From the NCBI RefSeq assembly GCF_030209355.1, contig NZ_JARVSF010000006.1, positions 62,001 through 126,000 on the forward strand: a stretch of 64,000 nt of DNA, in the 5' to 3' direction. The position numbers and the translations under genes were made by a program. Source of the stretch: Pseudarthrobacter sp. fls2-241-R2A-127 (GTDB lineage: Bacteria; Actinomycetota; Actinomycetes; Actinomycetales; Micrococcaceae). Below are positions 1 through 8,670 of the stretch, piece after piece. The notes beneath the pieces are model-generated. The model ran no database searches and had not been told where the DNA came from. It was given only the letters and a program-made list of their open reading frames with translations. Numbering within the stretch: the first letter of the stretch is position 1; the number at the start of each line of letters is the position of its first letter.

Positions 1-6
1 CCGTTG

Positions 7-46
7 GCGAGGGCCTTGCTGAAACTGGTTCTGGCAGAACCTCCTT
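7..46. repeat. Hairpin repeat, copy 1
   Basis: This 40-base stretch matches 4036-4075 at about 33 of 40 positions, sharing GCGAGGGCC, TGAAAC and GGCAGA blocks. It contains the hairpin GGTTCT-GGC-AGAACC (27-41). In copy 2 the stem has changed on both sides, so pairing is kept. Read on the minus strand, copy 1 would lie just upstream of any leftward gene beyond the window edge, as copy 2 lies upstream of the leftward transporter. It may be an operator or an RNA leader element; the function is unknown. Confidence 0.6.
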
Positions 47-78
47 GGCGTTATGCCGTTCGTCGTAACGTGGACCCT

Positions 79-972
79 ATGGATAACCGAGCCGAGGTAC
101 GGCAGTTCCTCTCCTCCCGCCGCGGACGCATCACCCCCGAGCAGGCAGGCATCGAACCGTATGGCGGCCGGCGCCGGGTCCCGGGACTGCGGCGCGAGGA
201 GGTGGCCCGCCTGGCGGGGGTCAGCGTGGACTATTACACGCGCCTGGAACGGGGCAACCTCAGCGGCGTCTCGGACAGCGTCCTGGATGCCATTGCCGGT
301 GCCCTGGAACTGGACCGGGCCGAACACGACCACCTCTACGATCTCGCCCGGGCGGCCAACACCTCCGGACGCAAGCGGGCTGCGAGCGCCGGTGGTTCCG
401 TGTCCGCGGCGGTGCGGCCGGAACTGCAGTTCCTCCTGGACGCCATCACGGGCGCACCTGCCTTCATTGGCAACAACCGCCTGGACATAGTGGCTGCCAA
501 CACCCTGGGCTACGCCCTTTATTCAGACATGTACCGCACCCCGTCGCGGCCGGCAAACCACTCCCGGTTCATCTTCCTGGACCCGCGCGCCCGCAATTTC
601 TACACCGACTGGGACCGGGCAGCCAACACCAACGTGGCCATCCTCCGCCGCGAGGCCGGCCGCAGCCCCCATGACAAGGGCATCGCCGAACTCATCGGTG
701 AACTGTCCATGCGCAGCGACGAATTCCGCACCCTGTGGGCCGCGCACAACGTCCGGCGCCACTACGCGGGCACCAAGTTTTTCCAGCACCCGGTGGTGGG
801 GCTCCTGGAGTTGAACTACCAGGTGCTGGGGCTGGAGGAGGACCCCGGACATACCCTCACCGTGTATCCCGCCACCCCTGGCAGCCCCTCCGAGGAAGCC
901 CTCAAGCTCCTCGCGTCCTGGGCGGTCACCGAGAACATCGCCGACACCGCGCAAGGCCACGTGCGGGCCTGA
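79..972 (+). CDS. XRE/MmyB-family transcriptional regulator
   Basis: A 297-residue DNA-binding regulator. The N-terminal helix-turn-helix covers roughly residues 5-85 and carries the [15 protein letters not shown] signature of this actinobacterial family. The MmyB-like ligand-binding domain (about 115-285) contains the typical LDIVAANTLG and FQHPVVGLLEL stretches. MmyB-like sensors usually bind a hydrophobic ligand such as a fatty acid and control a neighbouring oxidoreductase or transporter. Translation is taken from the ATG at 79; the frame is open further upstream, but that part overlaps the hairpin repeat at 7-46 and gives a sequence unlike the family. Its target is probably off the left edge or itself. 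A second, diverged paralogue lies at 8671-9507. Confidence 0.9.
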   Translation: MDNRAEVRQFLSSRRGRITPEQAGIEPYGGRRRVPGLRREEVARLAGVSVDYYTRLERGNLSGVSDSVLDAIAGALELDRAEHDHLYDLARAANTSGRKRAASAGGSVSAAVRPELQFLLDAITGAPAFIGNNRLDIVAANTLGYALYSDMYRTPSRPANHSRFIFLDPRARNFYTDWDRAANTNVAILRREAGRSPHDKGIAELIGELSMRSDEFRTLWAAHNVRRHYAGTKFFQHPVVGLLELNYQVLGLEEDPGHTLTVYPATPGSPSEEALKLLASWAVTENIADTAQGHVRA

Positions 973-1011
973 CCGGCCAGTACACCTCACCAGGAAAGTG
1001 GGTACCGCCCC

Positions 1012-1689
1012 GTGCATGATCTCCGTTCTGACCCCTTCGTAACCGAGGGGCTCGAGTTGCTCACCCGCGAGGCCTTTGGACCTGCCGGGTTTGCCCGCGG
1101 CGCGCGGGAGGTGGTGCAGGTCCCGGTCCACCGGGGATCGAGTACATTGGGCCACGGTTACCTCCGCCCGGCTGGCGGCGGCCCGCTCCGCGATCTTGAG
1201 GACCGGAAGGAAGAGTTCTCCTACGAGGGATTGATCGTATGGCTGGATGAACACCGGAGCCGCGCCTACGAGCCCGGCTGCGGCACCTGGACCACGGCGG
1301 AAGTGCACGTGTACCCGGACCGCGCCGGAACCCTCAAACTTTTTGATGAGGAAATTCTCAAGAAACTGGACGACGGCCGCTGGTACCCCGGTGCGGAGCC
1401 GGCCAATGCCGCGCTCTGGGCCCGGCAACTCCTCGCCTACCCCCGGACAGCGGACCGGATCCCCGGCTGGATGTGGGACATCTTTAGTGCGGAAGCCGTG
1501 GAGCCGCCGCTTTACCACCCCGGCTCCGGATCGGTCGACTGGAACAACAGGCGCTACCCGGTGGCCGACTGGGGAACGGACTTCTCCGCCACGGCCACCG
1601 TCATCGATCCGGGCAGGGAACCGAATCTGCTCACCCGCATCGGCAACACCCTGTTCGGGCGCGGCAAGGGGCCCGGAGCCGCATCCTGA
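1012..1689 (+). CDS. Conserved hypothetical protein, soluble
   Basis: A 225-residue protein with GTG start at 1012, 39 bases after the upstream regulator; AGGAAAG at 992-998 is a distant but possible ribosome binding site. It has no signal peptide or membrane segment. The sequence is rich in Trp, Tyr and acidic residues (YEGLIVWLDEHRSRAYEPG, WTTAEVHVYPDRAG) and ends in a basic, Gly-rich tail. I do not recognise the family. The close spacing suggests co-transcription with the MmyB-type regulator, but nothing in the sequence gives a function. Confidence 0.7.
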   Translation: MHDLRSDPFVTEGLELLTREAFGPAGFARGAREVVQVPVHRGSSTLGHGYLRPAGGGPLRDLEDRKEEFSYEGLIVWLDEHRSRAYEPGCGTWTTAEVHVYPDRAGTLKLFDEEILKKLDDGRWYPGAEPANAALWARQLLAYPRTADRIPGWMWDIFSAEAVEPPLYHPGSGSVDWNNRRYPVADWGTDFSATATVIDPGREPNLLTRIGNTLFGRGKGPGAAS

Positions 1690-1840
1690 GGGCCGGTCCA
1701 GTCCCGTGAACGCCGGTTGCGGTTCCTCCTCCGGATCTGGACCGTGTTCCGGAAGGATGCACTGACGGGCGTCCCCACGGCGGATTCCCTAGACTGGCAG
1801 GTGGACGAATTACGTCGGCACGAGGGAAGGACCCCAACGC

Positions 1841-2263
1841 ATGAGTGGAGTAGTCGTAGTAGGTGTGGATGCCAGCGCATCGGCACGGAAGGCAGCCGAA
1901 GTTGCCCTGGGCCTGGCGGAATCGCTGGGAGCATCCCTGCATGTGGTGACAGCATTTGAAACCGAGAGCGCCGAAACGTTCGGCGTGGGCTCGGACAAGG
2001 TCCGGATCTCCAACGCGGACAGCTCGGAGCTCGTGGCCAAATCCCTGGTTGGGTCACGTCCGGGGGTGGAAGTCACCCACTTCGCTGCCCGCGGCAAGCC
2101 CGCCGACTCCCTGATCAAGGAAGCCATCCGCCTGGACGCCCGGCTGATCGTGGTGGGCAACCGCCGCATGCGCGGCATCGGCCGGCTCTTGGGCAGCGTC
2201 GCCAACAGCGTGGCGCACAACGCCCCGTGCGATGTCTACATCGCCAACACCTACGACGACTGA
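1841..2263 (+). CDS. Universal stress protein (UspA family)
   Basis: A 140-residue single-domain Usp. The fold starts with VVVVGVDASASA and ends in the nucleotide-binding loop VVGNRRMRGIGRLLGSV followed by APCDVYI. The second Gly of the classical G-2x-G-9x-G(S/T) motif is Arg here; I recall this as common in actinobacterial Usps, so ATP binding may be weaker or different rather than absent. The ATG at 1841 follows GAGGGAAGGA at 1821-1830. It stands alone and is followed by a strong hairpin at 2280-2323. Likely a cytoplasmic stress or dormancy protein. Confidence 0.93.
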   Translation: MSGVVVVGVDASASARKAAEVALGLAESLGASLHVVTAFETESAETFGVGSDKVRISNADSSELVAKSLVGSRPGVEVTHFAARGKPADSLIKEAIRLDARLIVVGNRRMRGIGRLLGSVANSVAHNAPCDVYIANTYDD

Positions 2264-2279
2264 CCCTCCCCCGCGAGCA

Positions 2280-2323
2280 GGAGAGCGGACGACGGCGGAC
2301 TGATCCGGCGTCGTCCGCTCTCC
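2280..2323 (+). terminator. Hairpin terminator, GCGGACGACGG family
   Basis: A perfect 15-bp stem (2280-2294 with 2309-2323, core GAGAGCGGACGACG) and a 14-nt loop directly after the usp stop and before the convergent cupin gene. There is no T-run, as is usual in high-GC actinobacteria. The same core recurs at 42537, 47973 and 52047. Confidence 0.8.
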
Positions 2324-2340
2324 CGTGCCGGGACCAGGGA

Positions 2341-2736
2341 CTAAGCCCCGTACTCTTCGTCGGTGACGTGATCGAGCCAGGTGACCACCTGGCCGTCCGC
2401 GTCGGCTTCCTGCATGGCGATGTGCGCCATGAACCGCTCCGGGGTGGCGCCGTGCCAGTGTTCCTCGCCGGGCTCGATGTAGACCACGTCGCCCGGACGG
2501 ATCTCCTGGACCGTTCCGCCGCGCCGGGCCACCAGCCCGATGCCGTCCGTGACGTAGAGGGTCTGGCCCTTGGGATGGTGGTGCCAGGCGGTGCGGGCGC
2601 CCGGCGCGAACCTGACGTGGGCACACCCAATGGCCGACTCCCCATCGGGGTTCCGGATCCCGTCGATCTGCACTGTCCCGGTGAACCAGTCCTTGGGCCC
2701 CGCGCCGGTCCGGCCGCCGCTCTTGGTGAACTTCAT
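2341..2736 (-). CDS. Cupin protein, hydroxynitrile-lyase-like
   Basis: A 131-residue single-domain cupin. It closely resembles the manganese-dependent bacterial (R)-mandelonitrile lyases such as the Granulicella enzyme: a KDWFTGTV start, GARTAWHHHPKGQTLYVT, then PGDVVYIEPGEEHWHGA and a closing DHVTDEEY. The metal ligands expected from that family would be His52, His54, Gln58 and His93, all present. ATG at 2736 has GGAGGAG three bases upstream. Whether it acts on cyanohydrins in vivo is not shown; many relatives are annotated only as cupins. It is 40 bases from the start-distal end of the leftward exporter gene at 2777 and could be co-transcribed with it. Confidence 0.85.
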   Translation of the reverse strand: MKFTKSGGRTGAGPKDWFTGTVQIDGIRNPDGESAIGCAHVRFAPGARTAWHHHPKGQTLYVTDGIGLVARRGGTVQEIRPGDVVYIEPGEEHWHGATPERFMAHIAMQEADADGQVVTWLDHVTDEEYGA

Positions 2737-2776
2737 GGTCTCCTCCTGTTGATTCGGTTAACTGGAAATCTGTTGG

Positions 2777-4012
2777 TCACGCCGACCGGCGAGTGGCCCG
2801 GGCTGTCACGAACGCCAGGACGCCGGCGGCCAAGAGAACCGCTGCGCTCGCAAGGAAGGTGCCGCCGTAACCGGCGGAGTCGAACAGCACACCGCCCAAC
2901 GTTGAGCCGATGGCGATCGAGGTCTGTACCACGGCCACCATCAGGCCGCCGCCGCCCTCGGCATCGTGCGGCATGGCCTCGGCGATCCAGCTCCACCAGC
3001 CCACCGGCGCGGCCGTGGACAGCAGGCCCCACAGGCCCAGGAGAACCACCACGGCGGCAATCCAGCTCCCGGCCGGAACGAGCAGTGCCGCAATGACGGC
3101 CATGAGCGCGGGAAGGATGGCGAGCGTACGGTAGAGCCCTTTGCTCAGGAACCGGCCGATCAGCATGGTGCCCGCGAATCCTGCCACGCCTATCACCAGC
3201 AGGACCAGGGACACCGTGGCCGCATCAACACGAGTCACCCGTTCCAGGAACGGGCGGATGTAGGTGAACAGGACGAACTGACCCATGAAGAAGGAACCAC
3301 AGGCGGCCATGCCCCAGGCCACCGTCCGGTTCCTGAACGCGGCGAAGATGGCCAGCACGCTGCCGGACTCCCGCGGCTTGTCCACCGTCATGGACGGGAG
3401 GGCAATCCACTGCCACACCAAGGCCACCGCGGCCAGCGGAACCAGGCAAAAGAAGGCTGCGCGCCAGCCCACGACGGCGCCCAGGTAGCTTCCCAGCGGA
3501 GCGGCCAGGACCGTGGCAAGCGCGTTGCCGCCATTGAAGATGGCCAAGGCGCGGGCCACCTGGTGGGCCGGCACCAGCCGCATGGCGCTGGCGGCGGACA
3601 GGGACCAGAATCCCCCGATCACCACGCCGATCAGCGCCCGGCCCACCATGAAGAGCAGGTAGCCCGGCGCCATGGCCACCAGGGCGCCGGAGACCGCCAT
3701 CAGCGCCGTGAGTCCGAGCAGGAGCGTCTTACGGTTCAGGCTGCCTGCCAGCGTGGACACGGACAGGCTGGTCAGGACCGCGAACAGGCCGGAGATTGCG
3801 ATGCCCTGCCCCACCATTCCCTCGGAGACCCGGAGCTCGGCGGCCATGGGCGTGAGGAGGCTGACGGGCATGAATTCGGAAGCGATCAGGGCGAAGACGC
3901 ACAGCGACATCGCAAAGACGCCTCCCCAGTGTGCCGGGTGATGCTCACGGCCGCGGGTTTCCTGCGGCCGGCTGGTGCTGCTGGCAGTTGTTTCGTGGGG
4001 CATGCTGTCCAT
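2777..4012 (-). CDS. MFS exporter, NepI-like (DHA1 family)
   Basis: A 411-residue, 12-helix major facilitator protein. It resembles E. coli NepI, the purine ribonucleoside exporter, along its length: EFMPVSLLTPMA near helix 1, GGFWSLSAASAMRLVP near helix 4, and VGWWSWIAEAMP in the second half. The ATG at 4012 is preferred to the TTG at 4015; another ATG at 4003 is possible. The upstream gap holds hairpin repeat copy 2. Substrate specificity is inferred only, either nucleosides or sugars or drugs. The adjacent cupin gene at 2341 follows in the same direction. Confidence 0.85.
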   Translation of the reverse strand: MDSMPHETTASSTSRPQETRGREHHPAHWGGVFAMSLCVFALIASEFMPVSLLTPMAAELRVSEGMVGQGIAISGLFAVLTSLSVSTLAGSLNRKTLLLGLTALMAVSGALVAMAPGYLLFMVGRALIGVVIGGFWSLSAASAMRLVPAHQVARALAIFNGGNALATVLAAPLGSYLGAVVGWRAAFFCLVPLAAVALVWQWIALPSMTVDKPRESGSVLAIFAAFRNRTVAWGMAACGSFFMGQFVLFTYIRPFLERVTRVDAATVSLVLLVIGVAGFAGTMLIGRFLSKGLYRTLAILPALMAVIAALLVPAGSWIAAVVVLLGLWGLLSTAAPVGWWSWIAEAMPHDAEGGGGLMVAVVQTSIAIGSTLGGVLFDSAGYGGTFLASAAVLLAAGVLAFVTARATRRSA

Positions 4013-4035
4013 CAAAGCGCGGTCCCGGCGCCGTA

Positions 4036-4075
4036 GCGAGGGCCCTGATGAAACGGGTCTTGGCAGACCCCCCTT
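4036..4075. repeat. Hairpin repeat, copy 2
   Basis: The second copy of the element at 7-46. Its stem is GGGTCT-TGGC-AGACCC (4055-4070), compensated relative to copy 1. It fills most of the gap between the DUF817 gene, whose stop codon it touches, and the NepI-like exporter start at 4012. On the minus strand it would be in the 5' leader of the exporter. A short palindrome CGGCAGCGCTGCCG follows at 4080-4093, inside the DUF817 gene. Confidence 0.6.
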
Positions 4076-4970
4076 ACCGCGGCAGCGCTGCCGACGGAAC
4101 GTGCCGGAGTTGTCCGTTGTCCATTTCCGGCGGCCGCGGCTTGTAAACCCAGGCCACCAGCACCACGGAGATGAGCATCAGCAGGAACCAGGCCACGAGT
4201 TTCTCCAGGCCCACCGGGTGCCAGCCGCCGACCTGGCTGGGGTAGAGCCAGGCCCCGGACCAGGTGGCGATATTCTCGGCGATCCAGATGAACAGGGCCA
4301 CCAGCAGGAACGAAACCACCAAGGGCATCCGGAATTCCCGGCGGAAGACGCGGAAGTGCATCACGCAGCGGCCGTAGACAATGACGACGGCGGCCAGCAG
4401 CACCCAGCGCAGGTCCCAGATGTAGTGGTGGGTGAAGAAGTTGGCGTAAATGGCGCCGCCCAGGATGGCGGTGATCCAGCGCCGCGGGTAGGCAGCGAAC
4501 CTGAGGTCGAAGAGCCGGTAGACGCGGACCATGTACGAGCCCACCGCGGCGTACATGAAGCCGCTGAAGAGCGGCACCGCGCCGACCCGGAGAAAGCCCT
4601 CTGCGTCGTAGGACCAGGAGCCCATGTCCGTCTTGAACAGTTCCATGACCGTGCCCACCAGGTGGAACAGCACGATCACGCGCAGTTCCTTCAGGGTTTC
4701 CAGTTTGAACACGACCATCAGCACCTGGATGACCACCGCGGCGAGGGTCAGGAGATCGTTCCGCGCCAGCGCTGCCGTGTCCGGATACCACAGCTTGGCC
4801 GCCAGGAGCACGGCCAGCAGCGCGGCTCCGAAAATGCAGGCCCAGCCTTGTTTGAGGCCAAAGACAACGAATTCGGTGAGCCGTGCCTTGGCGCCACGGC
4901 CGGGGGCGGTGGCGAGGAACCGGCGGGCGTAATCATCGATCCGCTGCTCGACGGAGGTGGAACTACGCAC
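4074..4970 (-). CDS. DUF817 integral membrane protein
   Basis: A 298-residue membrane protein with about eight helices, recognisable as DUF817 from ELRVIVLFHLVGTVMELFKT and the SGFMYAAVGSYMVR and FFTHHYIWDLRW segments. The family function is unknown. GTG at 4970 is chosen because it overlaps the stop of the upstream MpaB-type gene by eight bases (GTGCGTAG), a typical coupling arrangement, and because residues encoded further upstream overlap that gene and look non-native. The conserved His pair in FFTHHYIWD and the acidic MELFKTD may be functional. The tight pairing with an MpaB oxygenase suggests a shared job at the membrane. Confidence 0.85.
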   Translation of the reverse strand: MRSSTSVEQRIDDYARRFLATAPGRGAKARLTEFVVFGLKQGWACIFGAALLAVLLAAKLWYPDTAALARNDLLTLAAVVIQVLMVVFKLETLKELRVIVLFHLVGTVMELFKTDMGSWSYDAEGFLRVGAVPLFSGFMYAAVGSYMVRVYRLFDLRFAAYPRRWITAILGGAIYANFFTHHYIWDLRWVLLAAVVIVYGRCVMHFRVFRREFRMPLVVSFLLVALFIWIAENIATWSGAWLYPSQVGGWHPVGLEKLVAWFLLMLISVVLVAWVYKPRPPEMDNGQLRHVPSAALPR

Positions 4971-5781
4971 CGGTTCCCTGGCGCTCGCGGGACCGGCCAT
5001 TCCTTTGCAGGTCCTTCTCGAGCTCGCCCAGGCAGTAGTCCTTGAACCAGTGCCTGATGCGCCGCGGCAGAACGGGGTAGGCCACGGCGAGGATCCGCCA
5101 GGTGCGGTCGTACCGGCGCTGGTGGCGGTCGCTCCAGGGAAGGCCGAAATCCTTCCGCACCTGGTCGGGGAGGAGCCCGGCGGTGAGGAACCTGGCGGCC
5201 GGCATGATGGCGCGGTACCAGAGGGCCGCATGCTCCGGGAACAGCAGGCCGCGTCCCACACGGACGCCTTCGTCCTCGGCATGGAGGGAGGACAGCTGTT
5301 CCTCCCAATATCGGGCGAAAGCCGCCCGGTCCTTCGGCCACATGTCCGGTGGAAGCTGCAGTGCGGTGCCGATGCGTGCGTAGTCCTGGTACATGGCGTC
5401 GGCAGCATCGTCGGCGAGCGGGCCCTGGATCTTCTCGATAATGGTCAGCGCGGTGTCGTAGAGCGTTGCCGCCACCCAGAGCTGCAGCGAGGGATCGTAG
5501 GCGTTGTAGCCGGCAGAGGATTCATCCGGAGTGCGGCGGACCGGCACATGCGCCTGGTTGACCCTCCGGCGGACCTCCGTGACCTGTCCCTCGGTTCCAT
5601 AAACGATGCCGTAGACGTAGGTGAGCGTGCCTTTGAGCCGGTTCACGGGGCGCTGGGTGAAAGTGCTGTGTGCGGCTACTCCGCGGCCGATGGCGGGATT
5701 GGCAAGCTGCAGCAGGATGGCCCGGCCGGCCCCGGCAAGCAGGATGCCCTCTGCACCGTAGTCCACCTGTTTCCGCACCAT
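4963..5781 (-). CDS. Oxygenase MpaB family protein (DUF2236)
   Basis: A 272-residue protein of the MpaB/Lcp-like family, which includes the mycophenolic acid oxygenase and haem-containing latex-clearing protein. Visible signatures are the N-terminal GEGILLAGAG-like stretch (AEGILLAGAGRAILLQLANP), HSTFTQRPVNRLKGTLTYVY, and YDPSLQLWVAATLYD. Family members oxidise hydrophobic chains or have unknown substrates. ATG at 5781 is the first start and has no strong ribosome binding site. It is translationally coupled to the DUF817 gene downstream, so the product may work with a membrane partner. Confidence 0.85.
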   Translation of the reverse strand: MVRKQVDYGAEGILLAGAGRAILLQLANPAIGRGVAAHSTFTQRPVNRLKGTLTYVYGIVYGTEGQVTEVRRRVNQAHVPVRRTPDESSAGYNAYDPSLQLWVAATLYDTALTIIEKIQGPLADDAADAMYQDYARIGTALQLPPDMWPKDRAAFARYWEEQLSSLHAEDEGVRVGRGLLFPEHAALWYRAIMPAARFLTAGLLPDQVRKDFGLPWSDRHQRRYDRTWRILAVAYPVLPRRIRHWFKDYCLGELEKDLQRNGRSRERQGTGA

Positions 5782-5865
5782 GTAAAAGAGGGTACCGGAG
5801 GGGCACTGCGGCGGGAGGGGCCTTGTGCCCGATTGTGCGGGCAGGCTCCGGCCCGCATCGTCGGG

Positions 5866-6627
5866 CTAGCGGTGGACCGGCCGCAGTGAGGTGATCATCC
5901 GCCGGATGTCCGCGTATTCGGCTGTGTCCCGGTAGGCGCGTGCGCGCTCGAGGTAGGGCAGCGACGGGTCGCCGGGGGTTGCGTTGTTGGCGGGGTCGTA
6001 GGAAGCCCCGAACATGGCGGCGTTCGGCGGCCACCGGAAGAACTGGAAGATGGGGCAGGCATCGGCGCCGGCCGGCACCGGGCCGGAGGTGATGCCGTAG
6101 CCGGCCGCCGGGGTATTGGGCGGCCCCGGGGTTGCGGTGTTCCCGCGCGTCTCGAAAAGGAACTGCGGCACCACCCCGCCCTGGACCAGTGCCGGAAGGT
6201 CAGCGCTGTCCAGGACGCTGTACGGGTACCGCTCGGTGCAGGTGGATCCGGTGGCCATGTTGGTCCGAAGCGTTGCCATCACTTTTCCGGCCTGGTTCCT
6301 TACCTCGGCGAACGCCCCACCGCCCTCGGCCAGTTCGCCCGCAGGGTCCTTGACCTGCCAGGCGGCGGGGAGGTCAAACGCCATGGTGCCGTCCGTCGTC
6401 GTGAACGTGGTCCACGCTGCCGGCGCCGTGGTGGCCGCGCCGGTGCCAGGCCCAACCGGCGGAGAACTGTTCGACGGCGGAGGCGCGGACGGCGTGCCCG
6501 TCACCGCAGCGGAGGTGCTGCCGGGACTGGAAACCGACGGGGCGGGTGGTGGGTTTGCCGGCTGCGGCGCACATCCTGCAAGGGCAAGGGCGGCCGCAGC
6601 AAGCACTGCCGGTAACTTGCGCACCAC
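5866..6627 (-). CDS. Putative lipoprotein
   Basis: A 253-residue secreted lipoprotein. The signal peptide ends in the lipobox LALAGC, so Cys19 would be lipidated. A Pro/Ser/Thr-rich linker (about 20-75) leads to a compact domain starting WTTFTTTDGTMAFDLPAAWQVKD. The C-terminal part contains paired Cys (GSTCTERYPY and ADACPIFQFF). The family is not recognised. It starts 48 bases downstream of the hairpin at 6675-6717 that ends ilvD, so it is probably transcribed separately. Confidence 0.8.
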   Translation of the reverse strand: MVRKLPAVLAAAALALAGCAPQPANPPPAPSVSSPGSTSAAVTGTPSAPPPSNSSPPVGPGTGAATTAPAAWTTFTTTDGTMAFDLPAAWQVKDPAGELAEGGGAFAEVRNQAGKVMATLRTNMATGSTCTERYPYSVLDSADLPALVQGGVVPQFLFETRGNTATPGPPNTPAAGYGITSGPVPAGADACPIFQFFRWPPNAAMFGASYDPANNATPGDPSLPYLERARAYRDTAEYADIRRMITSLRPVHR

Positions 6628-6674
6628 AACCTCCTGGGGCCTGACGCTGACCCTTTCAGTGTGGCGCGGCGGGC

Positions 6675-6717
6675 CCCGGCGGAGGAGGGTCCTTTGGCCT
6701 GCCCCTCCCCCGCCGGG
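6675..6717 (-). terminator. Hairpin terminator of ilvD
   Basis: Inverted repeat with CCCGGCGG (6675-6682) pairing to CCGCCGGG (6710-6717), continued by GGAGGG pairing to CCCTCC, with one mismatch and a 13-nt loop. It lies 8 bases after the ilvD stop codon. Confidence 0.7.
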
Positions 6718-6725
6718 AAGCCGGC

Positions 6726-8585
6726 TTAGCGCTCCAGCAGCGACACGTCCCGGACGGCGCCCTTGTCCGCCGAGGTGGCCATGGCGGCGTAGGCGCGCAG
6801 GGCCGCGGACACCTGGCGGTCCCGGTCCTTGGGCTTGTACCCGCCGTTGACCAGCAGCTTCTCCCGGCGGTCGGCCAGCAATTCATCGCTGACTTCCAGT
6901 TGCAGGGACCGCTGGCTGATATTGATGCTGATGATGTCGCCGTCTTCAACCAGCGCGATCGTTCCGCCGGAGGCAGCCTCCGGGGAGATGTGGCCGATGG
7001 ACAGGCCCGAGGTGCCGCCGGAGAAGCGGCCGTCCGTGATCAGGGCGCACTTCTTGCCCAGGCCGCGGCCCTTGAGGAAGGACGTGGGGTAGAGCATTTC
7101 CTGCATTCCCGGACCGCCCTTGGGGCCTTCGTAGCGGATGACCACCACGTCGCCTTCCTTGATCTGCTTGTTCAGGATCTTCTCCACGGCCTCGTCCTGG
7201 GATTCGCAGACCACGGCGGGGCCGGAGAAGGTCCAGATGGACTCATCCACACCGGCGGTCTTCACCACGGCACCGTCCACTGCGACGTTGCCGCGCAGCA
7301 CGGCCAGGCCGCCGTCCTTGGAGTAAGCGTGCTCCACGGAGCGGATGCAGCCACCCTCCGCGTCGGTGTCCAGCGAGGTCCACTCGTTCGACTGGGAGAA
7401 CGCGGTGGAGGAGCGGACGCCCCCGGGGGCCGCGTGCCAGAGCGCTTTGGCTTCTTCGGTGGCCTTGCCGCCGCGGACGTCCCAGTCATCCAGCCAGCCG
7501 TCCAGGTCATTGGAGTGCACGGAGTGGACGTCCTTGTGCAGGAGGCCTCCGCGGTTCAGCTCGCCCAGCAGGGCCGGGATGCCGCCTGCGCGGTGCACGT
7601 CCTCCATGTAGTAGGTCTTGTCCTTGGCGACGTTCGGGGCCACCTTGGCCAGGCAGGGAACCTGGCGGGACTTGGCGTCCATCTCGGCCAGGCCGTAGTC
7701 CACGCCGGCCTCCTGGGCTGCGGCCAGCAGGTGCAGGATGGTGTTGGTGGAGCCGCCCATGGAAATGTCCAGGGCCATGGCGTTGTCGAAGGCCTTCGCG
7801 GTGGCGATGGAGCGGGGCAGCACGGAGTCGTCGTCGCCGTCGTAATACCGCTTCACCAGCTCGACGACGGTGGCGCCGGCCTTCTCGTACAGCGCCTTGC
7901 GGGCGGTGTGCGTGGCCAGCACGGAGCCGTTGCCCGGCAGGGACAGGCCGATGGCCTCGGTGAGGCAGTTCATGGAGTTGGCGGTGAACATGCCGGAGCA
8001 GGAACCGCAGGTGGGGCACGCGTTCTCTTCGATGAGGTTGATGTCGGCATCGGAGATGGACTCGTCCACGGCGTCGGCAATCGCGTTCACCAGGTCCAGG
8101 GAACGGACGGAGCCGTCGGTCAGGGTAACGCGGCCGGCCTCCATGGGGCCGCCGGAGACGAAGACCACGGGGATGTTCAGACGCAGTGCTGCCATGAGCA
8201 TGCCGGGGGTGATCTTGTCGCAGTTGGAGATGCACACCAGGGCGTCGGCGCAGTGGGCGTTGACCATGTATTCCACGGAGTCGGCGATGAGGTCGCGGGA
8301 CGGCAGCGAGTACAGCATGCCGCTGTGGCCCATGGCGATGCCGTCATCCACGGCAATGGTGTTGAACTCGCGCGGCACGGCGCCGGCGGCGAGGATCGCG
8401 TCGGAGACGATCCTGCCCACGGGCGCGAGGTGGGTGTGGCCGGGAACGAACTCGGTGAAGGAGTTGGCCACGGCGATGATCGGCTTGCCGATATCGGAAT
8501 TGGCGACGCCGGAAGCGCGCAGCAGTGCGCGGGCGCCGGCCATGTTGCGGCCGTGGGTGACTGTTTTAGAGCGGAGTGCAGGCAT
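6726..8585 (-). CDS. ilvD: Dihydroxy-acid dehydratase
   Basis: A 619-residue enzyme that dehydrates 2,3-dihydroxy-isovalerate and -methylvalerate to the 2-keto acids in valine and isoleucine synthesis. It matches the bacterial IlvD of about 616 residues: [17 protein letters not shown] at the start, [12 protein letters not shown] with a cluster cysteine near 120, and [19 protein letters not shown] near 190-210 for the iron-sulfur cluster. The ATG at 8585 is preferred to the one at 8594 because AAGAGG sits nine bases before it but abuts the other. It is divergent from an MmyB-type regulator, with an intergenic region of about 85 bases that holds a palindrome. It has no other ilv gene beside it. 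Confidence 0.97.
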   Translation of the reverse strand: MPALRSKTVTHGRNMAGARALLRASGVANSDIGKPIIAVANSFTEFVPGHTHLAPVGRIVSDAILAAGAVPREFNTIAVDDGIAMGHSGMLYSLPSRDLIADSVEYMVNAHCADALVCISNCDKITPGMLMAALRLNIPVVFVSGGPMEAGRVTLTDGSVRSLDLVNAIADAVDESISDADINLIEENACPTCGSCSGMFTANSMNCLTEAIGLSLPGNGSVLATHTARKALYEKAGATVVELVKRYYDGDDDSVLPRSIATAKAFDNAMALDISMGGSTNTILHLLAAAQEAGVDYGLAEMDAKSRQVPCLAKVAPNVAKDKTYYMEDVHRAGGIPALLGELNRGGLLHKDVHSVHSNDLDGWLDDWDVRGGKATEEAKALWHAAPGGVRSSTAFSQSNEWTSLDTDAEGGCIRSVEHAYSKDGGLAVLRGNVAVDGAVVKTAGVDESIWTFSGPAVVCESQDEAVEKILNKQIKEGDVVVIRYEGPKGGPGMQEMLYPTSFLKGRGLGKKCALITDGRFSGGTSGLSIGHISPEAASGGTIALVEDGDIISINISQRSLQLEVSDELLADRREKLLVNGGYKPKDRDRQVSAALRAYAAMATSADKGAVRDVSLLER

Positions 8586-8631
8586 GCTTACCATCCTCTT
8601 GCCTTGGCGACGCGGACGGAAGACAGCGCTG

Positions 8632-8664
8632 CTACTAGTAGTGGGAGTACCAGAGTAATAGTAT
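8632..8664. promoter_or_regulatory. Divergent control region of ilvD and MmyB gene
   Basis: The palindrome CTACTAGTAG (8632-8641) is followed by GGGAGTACCAGAGTAATAGTAT. TAGTAT at 8659-8664 is a good -10 element exactly six bases before the GTG at 8671, so the regulator mRNA would start at its initiation codon. The palindrome is a plausible operator for the regulator, acting on both genes. Confidence 0.5.
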
Positions 8665-8670
8665 TTTCCG

